From contig JADNYV010000137.1 of assembly GCA_015501055.1 (NCBI GenBank), positions 1-64,000 of the forward strand: 64,000 nt of DNA. The letters run 5' to 3'. The notes under the pieces are model-generated. The model was not told where the DNA came from. It ran no database searches and saw only the letters and a program-made list of their open reading frames with translations. Origin of the DNA: Mucidula mucida. Its lineage: Eukaryota > Basidiomycota > Agaricomycetes > Agaricales > Physalacriaceae. This document shows, piece by piece, positions 44,040-55,548 of the stretch. A program made the position numbers and the translations under genes. Each line of letters starts with the position of its first letter. Positions within the stretch are counted from its first letter, which is position 1.

Positions 44040-46990
44040 GAGAAGAACGGCATGAGGCAACATGTAATGAATCCAATGATATATTGACGGAGGCTGTAAC
44101 GGCGGTCGCGTATTTCAGCCTGATGTTGAGCTGGCCCGTCTTGCTGCCCTGTTATTTTGAGTTATAATGATGGTTATAACAGCTATTATACCACTTACCA
44201 TGGCTTATTCCACTTATCGGCGCAGCGTGGCTACGGATCCGACCGTGACTGGTGGAGACGTGAATGCGTGTCAGAGTCAGGTGCTTGTTACTGTCACGTT
44301 TATTTTCTTCGTTCTTGCCATCATGGCCCACTGCCAGCCAGAAGCAGCTTGAACCTTTGTCCTTGCTTTCTCCCATACCACATCCGACGACGCACGCGTT
44401 TTTCATCATGGCAACCAGCGCTGGAAAAGCGAATTGATTTCGAAGCTTTCGCTTGAACCCAACGGTTTTGACAACCAGAGCGATATGTGACTGTGCCAGC
44501 TGCTTGCCACCCTCTCAAGCAGCAAACGACGTGCATTTCCAACTGTGCCATCACTGCGGGCGCCATTCGCCTCCAGTATCGCATCTGCCGGGCCACCTCT
44601 GAACCATCACGGATTGACACTGCCGACGGAGAACCCATACCTGGCGCGCGCCGCGATCTGCTCTCCCCGGACCCTCACCACCCTCCAACTCGTACTCTCC
44701 AGGAGACGTGCCAGCAGCCATCGCCCTTGTTGATTGACGCTGCCGACAAGAACCCATACCTGGCGCAATCTGCTCTCCCCAGACCCTCATCACCCTCCAA
44801 CTTGTACTCTCCAGGAGACGTGCCAGCAGCCTTTGCCGCAGTTGATCTGACTCTTCTGAGCAGTGTTATGCTCTCCATCAACTTCCAGCGCCCTTCTTGC
44901 GCGTCTGTAGCAGTGACGGCAAGTTCAACCTTTCTTTCTTTGTTTGGACTGTTTGATAACAATTTCTCTCCAGATTCTAATCTAACACTGGTTACATCAA
45001 GTTCAGGCTCGGTTTTTCTGAGGATGACGCCGCGCCGGCAAGGCGACCACGGCGCTTACTCATGTAGCTCCCGGTCTCAGCAGCAGCTTCTTGCTGCTCC
45101 TCGCAATCTCTCTGTGAGTTGGCTAATCTTCCCATAGTTACACCATTTCCTGATGATCTCTCAGGCCAGCCTTCAAGATATCAATGCTTCGCCAGCGAGG
45201 TGACAAACACGCTGCTTGAACATCAGCATGGCATGGCGTTGTTTCGACTTTCAAGTTGTAAGTCAATAGCATCTTTCTGTATTTGAACATGCTCTGACTC
45301 ATTTCTAAGTTTATTTATCTGCCAACGAGGTGAACCGCGCGACACTGAGTTCGCTACGCCGTCTCTTCACCCGGATTTCATTAAGGCTATGGATCGCTCT
45401 TCGCATTGATGCCATATCTCCCGGTACGTTCATAATCGCCGTCCTATTTCTGAAATGCATTTAACTTGATTCTGCCAGAATTTCTCGCCCCAGATGCCTG
45501 GCCGGCGAGGCCAACCCTTGCAACCTCAGGCTAACCAACACGTTGTCTACGGCTGTCTGCTCTTGAATCCTCTTCTCATCATCAAGGTGACGGTTCAGCT
45601 TTGGAAAGGCGGCGTACATCATTGTATGTCCTCTATTCCTCAATATTCTTCTGCTTGATTCCAATCCTCATTTCAGCATGACTCGCTGCTCAGTCGGCGA
45701 CGGGCAGCTGTCTTCCATGGATTCGGTGGAGCCGCCTAAGGATACAACTGGCTCTGAGTCGGCATGCTCATTCGGCTATGCGCCGACAGCTTGGTGTCGC
45801 TTGGCTCTATGCCGACGACTTAGCAGCAACAGCAGAAGCGGGATTATTCGCAAGTGTAGTCGTTGTCGATTTGGACGGCGTCGTGGCAGTATGGCACTTG
45901 GGGCAACCTGGTGGGATGGACGTTGTGGCAAGTTGGGGCGCTTGCGCTGAAGGGATATAGTCTTGAATGTCGGGTATATTTTCACCCTCAGTGTCGCTGC
46001 CATTACCAGTAAATGTGCTCGCTGGTTTGTCGACACCGGCCGCCACTTCTGCCATCCCTGTTTCCCTCCGCTTCATGTCAGAAATGCGGAATACAATCTC
46101 TAGGTTGGTATTTTTTTCTAACCCCGTTATGTGGAACTAATTATATCGTTCGACATAGCATTTTGCAGCCGTTATGATGCGTATTCGCGACTCGAAGACT
46201 ATGACCCTCATCTTCGCTTCTGGTACTGCTCATCTTTGTATCGGGTTTGTATCGGGGAAGGTAGTCTTAACCGGCGCCAAGGTAAATACCTTCCTCTTTC
46301 TTTCGTTTCCGCTGGCGAGATCATTATGTGATGATCTTGTTCAGTGGCCAGGATCATGATGGTCCTACGCCTTCTGTATATCTTGCTTCGGTAGTCATGT
46401 CCGCTGACGCTTCTTGTACACCTTAGGTCCAAGGTACCGCGTTCAACACCATATATACGGTGCTCTGCGAGTTCCGGAAGCCTTGATTGGCATTTCGACG
46501 CACCACTATGCCGCGAATGTCGACTGCTCCTTCCCAGTTGCCGCCGTCACCAGTAAACACGTGTGCTGGTCCATCGACCTTTATCTCGCGCGCCCGAGCT
46601 CTGCACTCCAGCAGACGTACCAGAGCCATCGTCGCAGTTGTCGATGTCGTCCCAGTCGCCGCCATCACGAGTAAACGTGCATGCTGGTCCGTCGACCTTC
46701 ATCTCGTGCACCCGCTTGCTTTAGCCAGCACCCATAGCTGTCGATTGGCGGGCCGACCTTGAGCCTACCTCCAGAAATGGGGATTGGCTAAAGTGTGCAG
46801 GCGCGTGAGATGTTTATTCATTTCTTGTGGCGCAATCTATCAGCTGGCTGAACCATTCTGATAGATGCCCGCTTTTCCTTCAGGTAACGTCTTCCTCTTT
46901 CTTCGTGGCGCATTTCTCACGTGGTTTGTTTTCAGCCGCGAATCGGATCGGACCAACTCCGCATTTGAATCTCGTTCGACTCTCATTCTA
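44040..46990. other. Gene debris region, no confident gene
   Basis: Short coding-like pieces occur on the plus strand with plausible introns (for example 45130-45260, 45470-45620, 45778-45960), but the frames do not join into a protein I recognise. It contains a 120-bp tandem duplication (44613-44848) and a module repeated at about 46000, 46540 and 46655 (CACCAGTAAAC...TGCTGGTCC.TCGACC). Confidence 0.4.
44613..44848 (+). repeat. Two-copy 120-bp tandem duplication
   Basis: Both copies start ATTGACxCTGCCGAC, contain CCCATACCTGGCGC, CTGCTCTCCCC, ACCCTCCAACT and end TCTCCAGGAGACGTGCCAGCAGCC. The second copy has small deletions. It preserves an open Pro/Leu-rich frame across both units. Confidence 0.75.
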
Positions 46991-47011
46991 AGACTCTCTG
47001 CTCTCACCATC

Positions 47012-49036
47012 ATGGGAATTCCTGGTCTCTATCAAGTGAGTTCTGCTGTATTCATGGTTTCAATACTAACACTCCCTTTTGGATAGCATGTCAAGTCGAC
47101 TGCTCAAGTAGTATCCCTTCATGAGATGTCGGCTATCGAAGGCTTTGTCGCTCAACGTCGAGAAAAGGGGTACATCGTTGTTGGCATTAATGCCTGGTGG
47201 GTTCGCCGATAGTATTTGTTTCTTGTGCTGACCTCCTATAGTTTATGGATTCAACGTATCCTTCATGGTCAAAACATGCGCCATGTTTATAAAGGCTCGA
47301 ATGCGGAAGTGAAGGAGCTCCTTCGTCAACTGGCCAGGCTTCTCAATTACACTATTGTGCCGCTTTTTGTCTTTGATGGACCGGAACGACCAAACGTGAA
47401 GCGTGGCAAGAAGGTTGTTTACTCTCCGGGCTGGCTTGTCAGGATCTTCAAGGAGCTGATTGATGCCTTTGGGTTTTATCATCACGATGTGAGAAATCTC
47501 ACGATGAAAGTTGTTCGCATCGCTCACATGCCTTAGGCGCGCGCGAGGCAGAAGCTGAATTGGCTGCTTTCAACTATCGAAAGTTCATCGACGTCGTCAT
47601 TACCGATGACAGTGATGCTCTCATCTTCGGAACCTGCATCTTGGGTCGCGGGTAGGGTTTTTATTCAGTACAAGAGCAACACCACTAACCTCCTCTCAGT
47701 CTTGATTTGAAGGAGCCATTTCCTTCACTCACAATATATTCACGGAATCGCATTACAGAAGATCTGGGAATGTCTCCCGGTGGTCTTCTACTCTTCGCGC
47801 TACTCGTTGGTGGCGACTATGATAAAGTGAGTAGCTTTCATATTAAGTCGCACCTTACTGACGAGTACCTTGTAGACGGGATTAAAGGGATGTGGTGGAG
47901 CTACTGCTGCTGGACTCGCAAAGACGAGACTTGGCGACGACCTGCGCGATGCGTTCCACGACATGATGCCAGCAGATTTTGCTATCTTCTGTGTAGGTTG
48001 GCGGAACAATCTTGCTTATGAGCTCATGAGTAATGTATTGGGTGCGCTGCCACATTGTTGTCCAAACCTTGCTCAGAGAATTCCCGATACCTTCCCCGAC
48101 TACACCGTTGTCCAGCTATATGCCTCCCCGCCGATTTCGGAAACTCTGGAGTGCGATCTTCTCCCTTGCATTCCAGATGTTGACATGATCTTGAGTCTTC
48201 ACCACCGCTACATTCTTCCAACCTCCGCTGCTAAATACAAACTCCTTCATGAGGATATAGTGCCCGGATACTTTTTTAAGATGATTCAGCTCAGTGAGGT
48301 CAGTTGTTCTATGTTACAGCAAGATCGTCTGCTCACGAATCTTCCCAGCATCACTCCAATCGTTTGTGGGAGTTGCCAAGCGGTTACACGATCCTAACGC
48401 TCAGAATTCCTTGTTCTCGCCCAGATCAACCTGCGGAAAAGTCAGGTGGTCCGAATGGATGCTTTCTCTGCCTTGCGATGGCAACCTACCGGCAATATTC
48501 TGTCAAGGTTCCTGCTATTATCGTTCAATATGCTCTCCCTGCGCTTCTCGAAGATGACGGTTACTGTGCGCAAGAGTATCATCACATTCTTCCTGTTCTG
48601 CGCTCCTCTAACCAACCACTTGGTAAGCATTTTTGGTTCACCTTGCACTTCCGTCGTAAATGTTTAATACAGAGATAATCTCTGGGGAAGGAGGTCCTGG
48701 CTCTTCCGCTGCGCCTACGTTTCCGGGTTACAATTGGGATGATGGCGGGTCTGATGCTGGCGATTGTAACGGTGATGGCAAGGCAGAGAACAGTGACATT
48801 GATGATTCATTGGTCATTGATATGGAGGATGTGGAAGTGGAAATCGTTCGTGTTGAATATGTTCAACGGCCTGCTGAGGTCATCGTGATTTCGGACGATG
48901 AGGATGGTGGTACGGGTGGTATGGTGGAGGTCGATGGTACGGTGGAGGTCATAGATATCTCGGATGATGAGCAAGATGGGGCTCTGGCAATGAGCGGCGT
49001 CGTTGAGGTGATTGATATCTCAGATGACGAAGAGTA
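47012..49036 (+). CDS. XPG/FEN1-like nuclease with SUMO-interaction-like tail
   Basis: The ATG at 47012 opens MGIPGLYQ, the N-terminal XPG motif. Exons 47012-47035, 47087-47196 and 47242-47488 carry the N-domain (VVGINACLWIQRIL; LFVFDGPERPNVKRGKK). The next exon carries the I-domain (EAEAELAAFNYRKFIDVVITDDSDALIFG), with the acidic residues that bind metal. Later come LLVGGDYDK and TGLKGCGGATAAGLAK, the helix-hairpin region. This is the order of the structure-specific nuclease superfamily, and closest to a form I know as multiplied in mushroom genomes. The frame at the third intron is off by one unless an alternative acceptor (about 47547) is used, so one indel is possible. The acidic tail repeats VIVISDDED, VIDISDDEQ and VIDISDDEE. 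Confidence 0.8.
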
Positions 49037-49299
49037 GGGTAAGGTTGCAATGGACAACATTTCGAACAATGAATGAAATCGGACACTTGGACTTCAATAG
49101 GTACTTTACGGACTTGTCAATCAGTAGTTTACAGGCCTGTCTTGTATACACAGAACACACAAAATGTAACATGAAATTTGGCTGAAGTGGCAAGATAAAT
49201 AAACGGCAAATCTGACAAGATTTTCTTGAACTTGCGGTGAAACATTGTAGACTCGTAATCACCACATCGAGCTCCTTTCCATCCTCTTTCTTGCTCTTC
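49037..49299. other. Spacer between nuclease and recombinase genes
   Basis: No gene. It likely holds the nuclease 3' UTR and the recombinase promoter. Confidence 0.4.
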
Positions 49300-51775
49300 A
49301 GCCCACCAGATGTCACCTGTGCGGGATCTCGGAAGGCAACAAGTGGTCCTCCAGGCACGGATTGGGGAAACTTAGAGGACATTCGAGCAAAGACCAAGAA
49401 ACGGTTTGGGAAATCACAGAACACACAAGGGCAGTATGATAGTGTCATTTGGCGGGCTCAGGTCTGGCTTGCAGAAACATGCAAGGCTTGTTTGAGTAGC
49501 CCTGAACCTGGCGATGGACTGGATACTGAAACTCTCAAGTTGGCTTTCAACGAGACTCCAAACTATGCATCCGCAAAAGCGCTAGAGCTCTACCCTGTGG
49601 ACCAGTGTATCGTAAAGGAACGGAAGCATCAGATGGGCGACAAGATACACAGTGCCTTCAACGACCTGTGGCGCAGGTACATCACTACCTGCAGGATGAA
49701 CCCAGTCATGTTAACCAACAGATCTTAGAGCCAGTTTTATAGGGGACTACTCATATGATAAAGAGAAGAAGACATTCAAGGGGAATCTGGCACAGCAGTA
49801 CGAGGTGAAAGAGATTGTGAAGAATATCCAGAAGCGCAACAAAGAGGGGGGCGAAGCAGCTAAACGGAATCACGCTGAGGCATTTCTGGTCGAAGAAGTT
49901 GATGCAATCCTTGCGAAGTCCCGAGCCGTCTGTCCTGATGAGTTGGTGGAGATGGCCATTCAAGGAAAACTGACACGCGACCAAACGGGAAGTGCCTGGA
50001 GCATGCACTGATGCGAGCATTCTTTAATGGGCTTGTACTCTGGACTAGGTAAGCATGATCCTAACTCTGCCTGTAGAATCATGCAGTACTGATTGATTTA
50101 ATATCAGAAACTTCGAACTGTGTCAGCTTCGCAGACGGAACTTTACTTGGAACTGTCGTAAACAAACTGCTCCATTCAGTCAGTTCTTTACGGTCTTCCT
50201 CGAGAATCGTAAGGGCTGGCAGAATAAGAGCGAATACGAGTGCTCTCTCGAAAGTTTGTTTGGTCCTTGATTTGTGTTTAGTCTCAAGCCTCTCACTCCA
50301 TGCAGGTAATACTTACGAGATACATCAATGCACTAGTTCGAATGAGCATGCGGGTTAGACGCATATCAAGCTATAACATTGTGGATTCGGCTTTACGAGT
50401 TTTGGATTGGTCGTCCACTTCTTCCGGACGAGCTTGTATTCCCAGTCGTTTCAGTGAACGGTGTCATTCATACACAGGAGCAGCTTTCTCAGAACGCAAT
50501 TCAAGCACTGATTACCAAGTTTGCATCTGCTGCAGGCTTGATGCGAAATTTTACCACTCACTCTCTTCGTCGAGGTGGCGCTCAATTTCGATTCATGTGG
50601 GATAAAGTTGGCCGCGATGGTCACTACGTAAGGTTCGCTGGTGGGGCGGCTGGGCTAAGGGTGAAAGTGTAAGTTTTGACTCTTTGCACATAGCGTACTA
50701 CCTGATAATCTGGGCTTAGGTGGATACCCTCATGAAATACCTCTTGGATTCTCTATCAAAGTACGAAGAGAATTACAGCGACGCCCTTGATCCAGGACGC
50801 ACTGATCGCGGCGACGTCTTACTCGGAGAACAGAAGGCTCATGCACCAGTAACAAATGAGACGTTTAATACATTTGCTGTGAACTTGACGACAATGTTCC
50901 AACAAAGTTACCTCTCCGCTACGCAGTGCTCCGGTTTCTCGCATCCCACACTACCATCCCAGCCGTCGTCTCATGCTCTTTTCCAGCCTCAACTCTTCCG
51001 TCCAGCATATCAATATCCACCACCTTTCAACCTCCCCAGTCTCACCAATCCAATTCACGCGCCAGGTCCTATCTATTCGGTCAGTTCTTTAGCGACAAGT
51101 TCTGCCAGCACCGCAAGTTCTGTCGGCGCTGCATCATGTATGCTGGCTACTACTCCATCAAGCCTTCCTTTTGCCTTGGGGCCTTGCTTGCCTACTGGAC
51201 ACCCTCCCTTGGTCATCTCAATTGGTCGTAGCGACCCGATCCTTCATGTACCTGCCGGTTCAGTCCATCAGCACGAGATTCCCCCTCTCGAGTCGACATT
51301 TGCCGTACAGAGACCTCCAGTGCCAATGGATGCAGAAACTCCGGCAAAGAAGGCCTGTTGGTGTGCCGTAATTGCAGGACTTCCCAAGGGCCAGCCAGCT
51401 CTGGCGTGGCGACTTGCGGTGAAACAGTAGAACAAGGTCGATCCCACCATGGGATATGCCTTGAAGGATTGGCCCGAAAGCTGGTACACAGGAAAACAAC
51501 AAACTAATATGGCTAACAACCGTCGTAATTGAGAATTAGTTGCTCTGGCATTTGCACGGTACAACACTCTTATGCTTTATCGCTTCCCTAGCACTACTCA
51601 TGACATGCACCTTAGATTAAACTCGGACGAGAAACGGTTCGAAGAGGAATATCCAGAATGCAACAAGAGCTTTGGTGAACTTTGCAACGCTATTTGCCGA
51701 AGAGACTGTCCAGGTCGAACAAGTCGAAATGGAACACTGGAAGAGCGTGCTCAACAAAAGACTAGAACTCAATAG
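49300..51775 (+). pseudogene. Crypton-like tyrosine recombinase pseudogene
   Basis: Exons give WRAQVWLAETCKACLSSPEPG, EVDAILAKSRAVCPDELVEM, RLYEFWIGRPLLPDELVFPV, then FTTHSLRRGGAQFRFMWDKVG and DTLMKYLLDSLSKYEENYSD. The HSLRRGG segment is the H-x-x-R box of tyrosine recombinases in the form common to mushroom Crypton-like proteins. A long Ser/Pro-rich segment follows. After AWRLAVKQ a TAG (51428-51430) appears where the family has Trp. Coding continues as NKVDPTMGYALKDWPESWYT to a second stop near 51529, then EKRFEEEYPECNKSFGELC to 51775. Two nonsense codons in an otherwise recognisable C-terminus mark it as recently dead. The N-terminus is not defined. Confidence 0.7.
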
Positions 51776-52659
51776 ATTGACAAGTTAAGCAATTTCCTTA
51801 CAATTATCATACTCCATCTCGCTTTAATAAATCTTACAAGTCGTATATTCTTACTATGCATCTGCTGTTTGAATAGTAGTAGTGATCCAGACGATGGACT
51901 CGTAGTAGTAATACGAACAATGATACGGACGATGGACTGATAGTAGTGGTAGTAAGAATGGACAGAAATCATATTTGATTGCACGCGCGAAGTCGAGGAT
52001 GGCCACGCACTCGCGGGAAGTCGGGGATGGCCACGCGCGCTTGTTGCAACGTTGCAAGGTGTACATCTTGATTGAGAGACACGTTAATTGCAGGTCAAGT
52101 TGTGCATAAGCAAAATCTCTACCCACTATGAGCCACACCCTGTTGAGCAGGTGTGGTGTTGCTGACCTGCTCCGCTGTCGTCTCGCAAGAGCAGGTTCAA
52201 TGTCACTGCCTGTCGTCGTGAGAGCAGGTTCCATCCGAATGTTTGCTCAAACGGTTTGAGCTGCTGTCTTCCAAGGAGGAACGAGGGAATAACAAGCCAT
52301 GTACGCCAAGTGTGCGTGCGGACTGAACCGAAACAAAGCAGGACAGCCCGCTGAGGGAGATAATTGCGTAAAAAGATGAACGCCGGAATCAATCGTAATC
52401 AGTGTTTGGGATCAATTGAAGGGTCCATGCAGAGGTGGTGCGACCGCGTGCGCGGCAAGGCGGTGCAAGGCCCAAGACAATTGGCCGTCCCGTTAAGGAT
52501 AAAGGGGCCTATTTTATCGAAACTAAGTAGAAATTCACTTATCTATGTCAATGCCAAGTGTCGGCCAAGTTTCGGGTCAAGAACACTATTAAGAACAATC
52601 ACACAGATAAAAGCGGGTAGAAAGAGATGAATTCCATATAAATAGGTATCACATGCAAT
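51776..52659. repeat. Intergenic with simple and short tandem repeats
   Basis: 51868-51960 is rich in TAGTAGTAG and in ACGATGGACT units spaced about 40 bp. At 51985-52045 a unit of about 32 bp (GCGAAGTCGAGGATGGCCACGC-like) is repeated twice. No gene. Confidence 0.55.
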
Positions 52660-54731
52660 GAAACAGGCGCTTATCTTGCAGCGGACGCGGTACTGCCTCC
52701 TGTTGATATCCCGCCGGATGATGACGAGTCTCGTTTCGCACCCTTCGAGTCTGCGAGTGACTTTGAGATCACTGATCTTTTGTATCACGGTCAGCACTCT
52801 AAGGTGTATGTCGACAAACTCATGCGACAATGGCTTCTTCGTGAAGGACAGGCTCCCTTTGCCAACAACAAGGATCTACTCACGACCATTGACGACATCC
52901 CTCATGGAGACATCCCTTGGCAGGGCTTCGCTGTCAATTACACTGGGAAGGTACCAGAAAATGTGCCTGCTTGGATGACGGCGACGTACGACCTATGGTT
53001 CCGCAATCCCTTACAACTCCTCGAGGCTCAGCTTGGCAATGCCGACTTTGCAAACAAGATGGACTACGCGCCCAAGCAAATCCTAGACAAGAACAAACAT
53101 CGGCAATATAGTGACTTGATGTTGGGGAACTGGGTGTGGCGTCGGGCTGTACATATATTGTTTTGGTGTGTTTGTCATTGTCTGAAACCTTTCAAGGATA
53201 CACTGGCCGAGGATGAGAATAATCACGGTGCCATGCTTGTGCCTGTAGTTGTCGGCAGCGACAAGACTACCGTTTCAGTCGCCACGGGTCAGAACGAGTA
53301 CTACCCGTTCTATGCTGGCATCGGAAATGTCTGGAACAATGTGCACAAAGGTCATCACAATGTTATAGGAATCTGCGCATTCCTTGCTATTCCAAAGAGT
53401 ATGTACTTCTGTTTACCTGCCTGTGTCTTTGTTTACTTACTGTTGACTAGCTGATAAGCAGAACAAAGCTTTGGAGGAGTTTCGCCGGTTCCGGCGTCAA
53501 TTATTCTACACCTCCCTTACTCGCATTCTGCGCTCTCTTTGGCGGTGGATGAGCACTCCTCGTGTTACAAAATGTGCTGACGGACATTTTTGTCGCGCCA
53601 TCTACTCTCTTGGTCCCTACATTGCCAACTATCCTGAGCAGGCCCTCTTGGCCTGTGTCATCAATGGGTGGTGTCCCAGGTATGTTGGTTCGTTGTTGCT
53701 TCTGATCTTTGTCTGACTTTTTTGACGTGCAGATGTACTGCGCCGGCAAATGATCTGGATCGTCAAAGTGACAATGACATTCCTCGCTCTCATGAGCATA
53801 CAGATCTCCTTATGGATACTTTCTCAAATGACCTCAAGATTCTTTGGGAAGGCTATGGAATCATTGGAGATGTTGAGGTAAGTCCGTTCGATTTCTATTA
53901 ACGTGTTCTGACGTGGCTGTAGCCATTTACGAATAACTTCCCACACGCCAATATTCACGAGCTATTAACGCCAGACCTTCTTCACCAGGTCATCAAAGGC
54001 TGCTTCAAGGATCATCTTGTGGACTGGATCACATCATACATCAACAAGATGCACAACGACAAAACGGCCAAGGAGATTCTGACTGATATTGATCGACGGT
54101 ACGTCTATTGAAGGAATCTTTGTTGTCGTCTCATAAGTCTGTAGAATTGCCGCAGTCCCCTCGTTTCCAGGCGTACATCAAATTTCAGAAGGACATGGCT
54201 TCAGGCAATGGACGGGTGCAGATTCAAAAGCACTGATGAAGGTATGTACATATTCCAAGATCTGGGCATACGGCTCACACAGAGAGCAGGTCTATCTTCC
54301 AGCAATTGAAGGACACATTCCTGCCCAGATGGTTTGTGCCGTCCGTGCATTCCTCAAGTTCTGCTACCTTGTTCATTGCGCCACTATCGACGAGGCTACT
54401 CTTGACAAGATCAAAGTCGCTGTCAAGACATTTCACACGGAGCGAGAGATCTTTTGCAACCTCAATATCCGTGCAGACTTCAACCGTCCCCAACAGCATG
54501 CCATCATGCACTACCGCCATCTCATCCAGGAGTTTGGCGCCCCAAATGGTGTGTGCTCATCAAGCACGGAGAACAAACACATCCACGCTGTCAAGAAGCC
54601 TTATCAACGGTCCAACAAGAACAAGCCTCTCGGTCAGATGATCACTACCAACCAGCAACTTGACAGACTGGCAGCGGCGCATGTATACTTTGAGACGCGT
54701 GGTATGCTCACCGGTCAGGTTGTGCCGCCAC
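52660..54731 (+). pseudogene. Plavaka-type (CACTA-related) transposase, 3' end lost
   Basis: Exons at about 52675-53148, 53197-53402, 53459-53679, 53734-53878, 53924-54098, 54145-54239 and 54291-54731, with short GT-AG introns. The conserved blocks of this mushroom transposase family are present: NADFANKMDYAPKQ, LMLGNWVWRRA, GSDKTTVSVATGQNEYYP (first catalytic Asp), CADGHFCRAIYSLGPYIANY, HELLTPDLLHQVIKG, FRQWTGADSKALMK, VYLPAIEGHIP and STENKHIHAVKKPY. The frame is clean up to GMLTGQVVPP, where the hAT MITE at 54732 cuts it. The 48-bp intron 53149-53196 is a multiple of three, so it can be read through. The start codon and upstream terminal repeat were not found. Confidence 0.85.
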
Positions 54732-55181
54732 TAGGGATGTGCGCCGTACCGTTATGGGTACGGCCGTAAGTTGCCCACCCATATTTGGTTTACGGCCGTA
54801 AGATACAGTCCGTAACGGCCGGAACACGGCCGTAGTGTGGTGTTCAGTTATAAATATTGAGTGTTATTGACCTGTCAGTATGTAGTTAGTTTTTCTCAAT
54901 GTGTGGATAAGTTGACAAGTCACCTATGGGCCCGAAAGGAGCCTACTTCAGCCATTACCACAGAAAGACAGTCATTTAGGCAGCTTCAATGCTCAAACAC
55001 TGTACCAGAAAAGTTGATTCATGTCCTTTGATGTTTTCCGGACAGTAAATGGGTGGTCCGGATGCACCGAGAACGTTGTTGTTCATCAACAAGATGGTCC
55101 ACGTGGTAGGTGTCCCGATTGGGACAAGCCATCACTGGCAAGGTCTTCAAGCGACATCCACGACACATTTCAGCCAGCATC
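54732..55181 (+). mobile_element. hAT MITE copy 2, left part, interrupted by gypsy LTR
   Basis: Starts TAGGGATGTGCGCCGTACC inside the Plavaka exon and follows the MITE at 18838 for about 450 bp, ending at CAGCCAGCATC, where the gypsy LTR begins. In the 18838 copy the same point continues AGATTGTG. The right half must lie beyond the nested elements, outside the window. Confidence 0.88.
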
Positions 55182-55291
55182 TGTTAGCAACTGACTATAG
55201 CCACGTGACTAAACCAGGTACCACAGCAAGAACTAAAGGAGAAAGTGTTCGCGTTCGTAAGACTAGGCTAGGCCAGGTGTATAAACAAGAT
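55182..55291 (-). repeat. Gypsy LTR fragment interrupted by copia copy 2
   Basis: 110 bp matching the LTR 3' end (TGTTAGCAACTGACT through GGTGTATAAACAAGAT on the top strand). The LTR then stops exactly at the TG of the copia LTR. The left target-duplication candidate is GCATC (55177-55181). Confidence 0.85.
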
Positions 55292-55541
55292 TGTTGAAAA
55301 CTAGACCGTGTATAAGTACGTCTCAGTACACTGTATCGTAGCGGTACTATACCTAGGTACGTCTAGGTGATATATAAGTTAATTATCCCGTCATACTAAT
55401 GAGTGGCTTACCTCAGTACACTGTATCATAGCGGTACTGAGGAAAGCCAGATGAAAGAGATTGCGCGCCTACGGCGCGCCACGCGCTTGACCCTGCCGAT
55501 CCTGATCTATCCGTAATCTCCGTATTGTGTTGATTCCAACA
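55292..55541 (-). repeat. 3' LTR of copia copy 2
   Basis: 250 bp with perfect terminal TGTTG and CAACA. Two copies of CTCAGTACACTGTATC.TAGCGGTACT (about 55321 and 55412) give an internal repeat. AAGAT (55287-55291) is the candidate target duplication. Confidence 0.85.
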
Positions 55542-55548
55542 CTCCTCC

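Noticed and set aside
46990..54731. A single giant mobile element carrying nuclease, recombinase and transposase
   Set aside because: No shared terminal repeats or target duplication bracket the three genes; each resembles an independent dispersed family.
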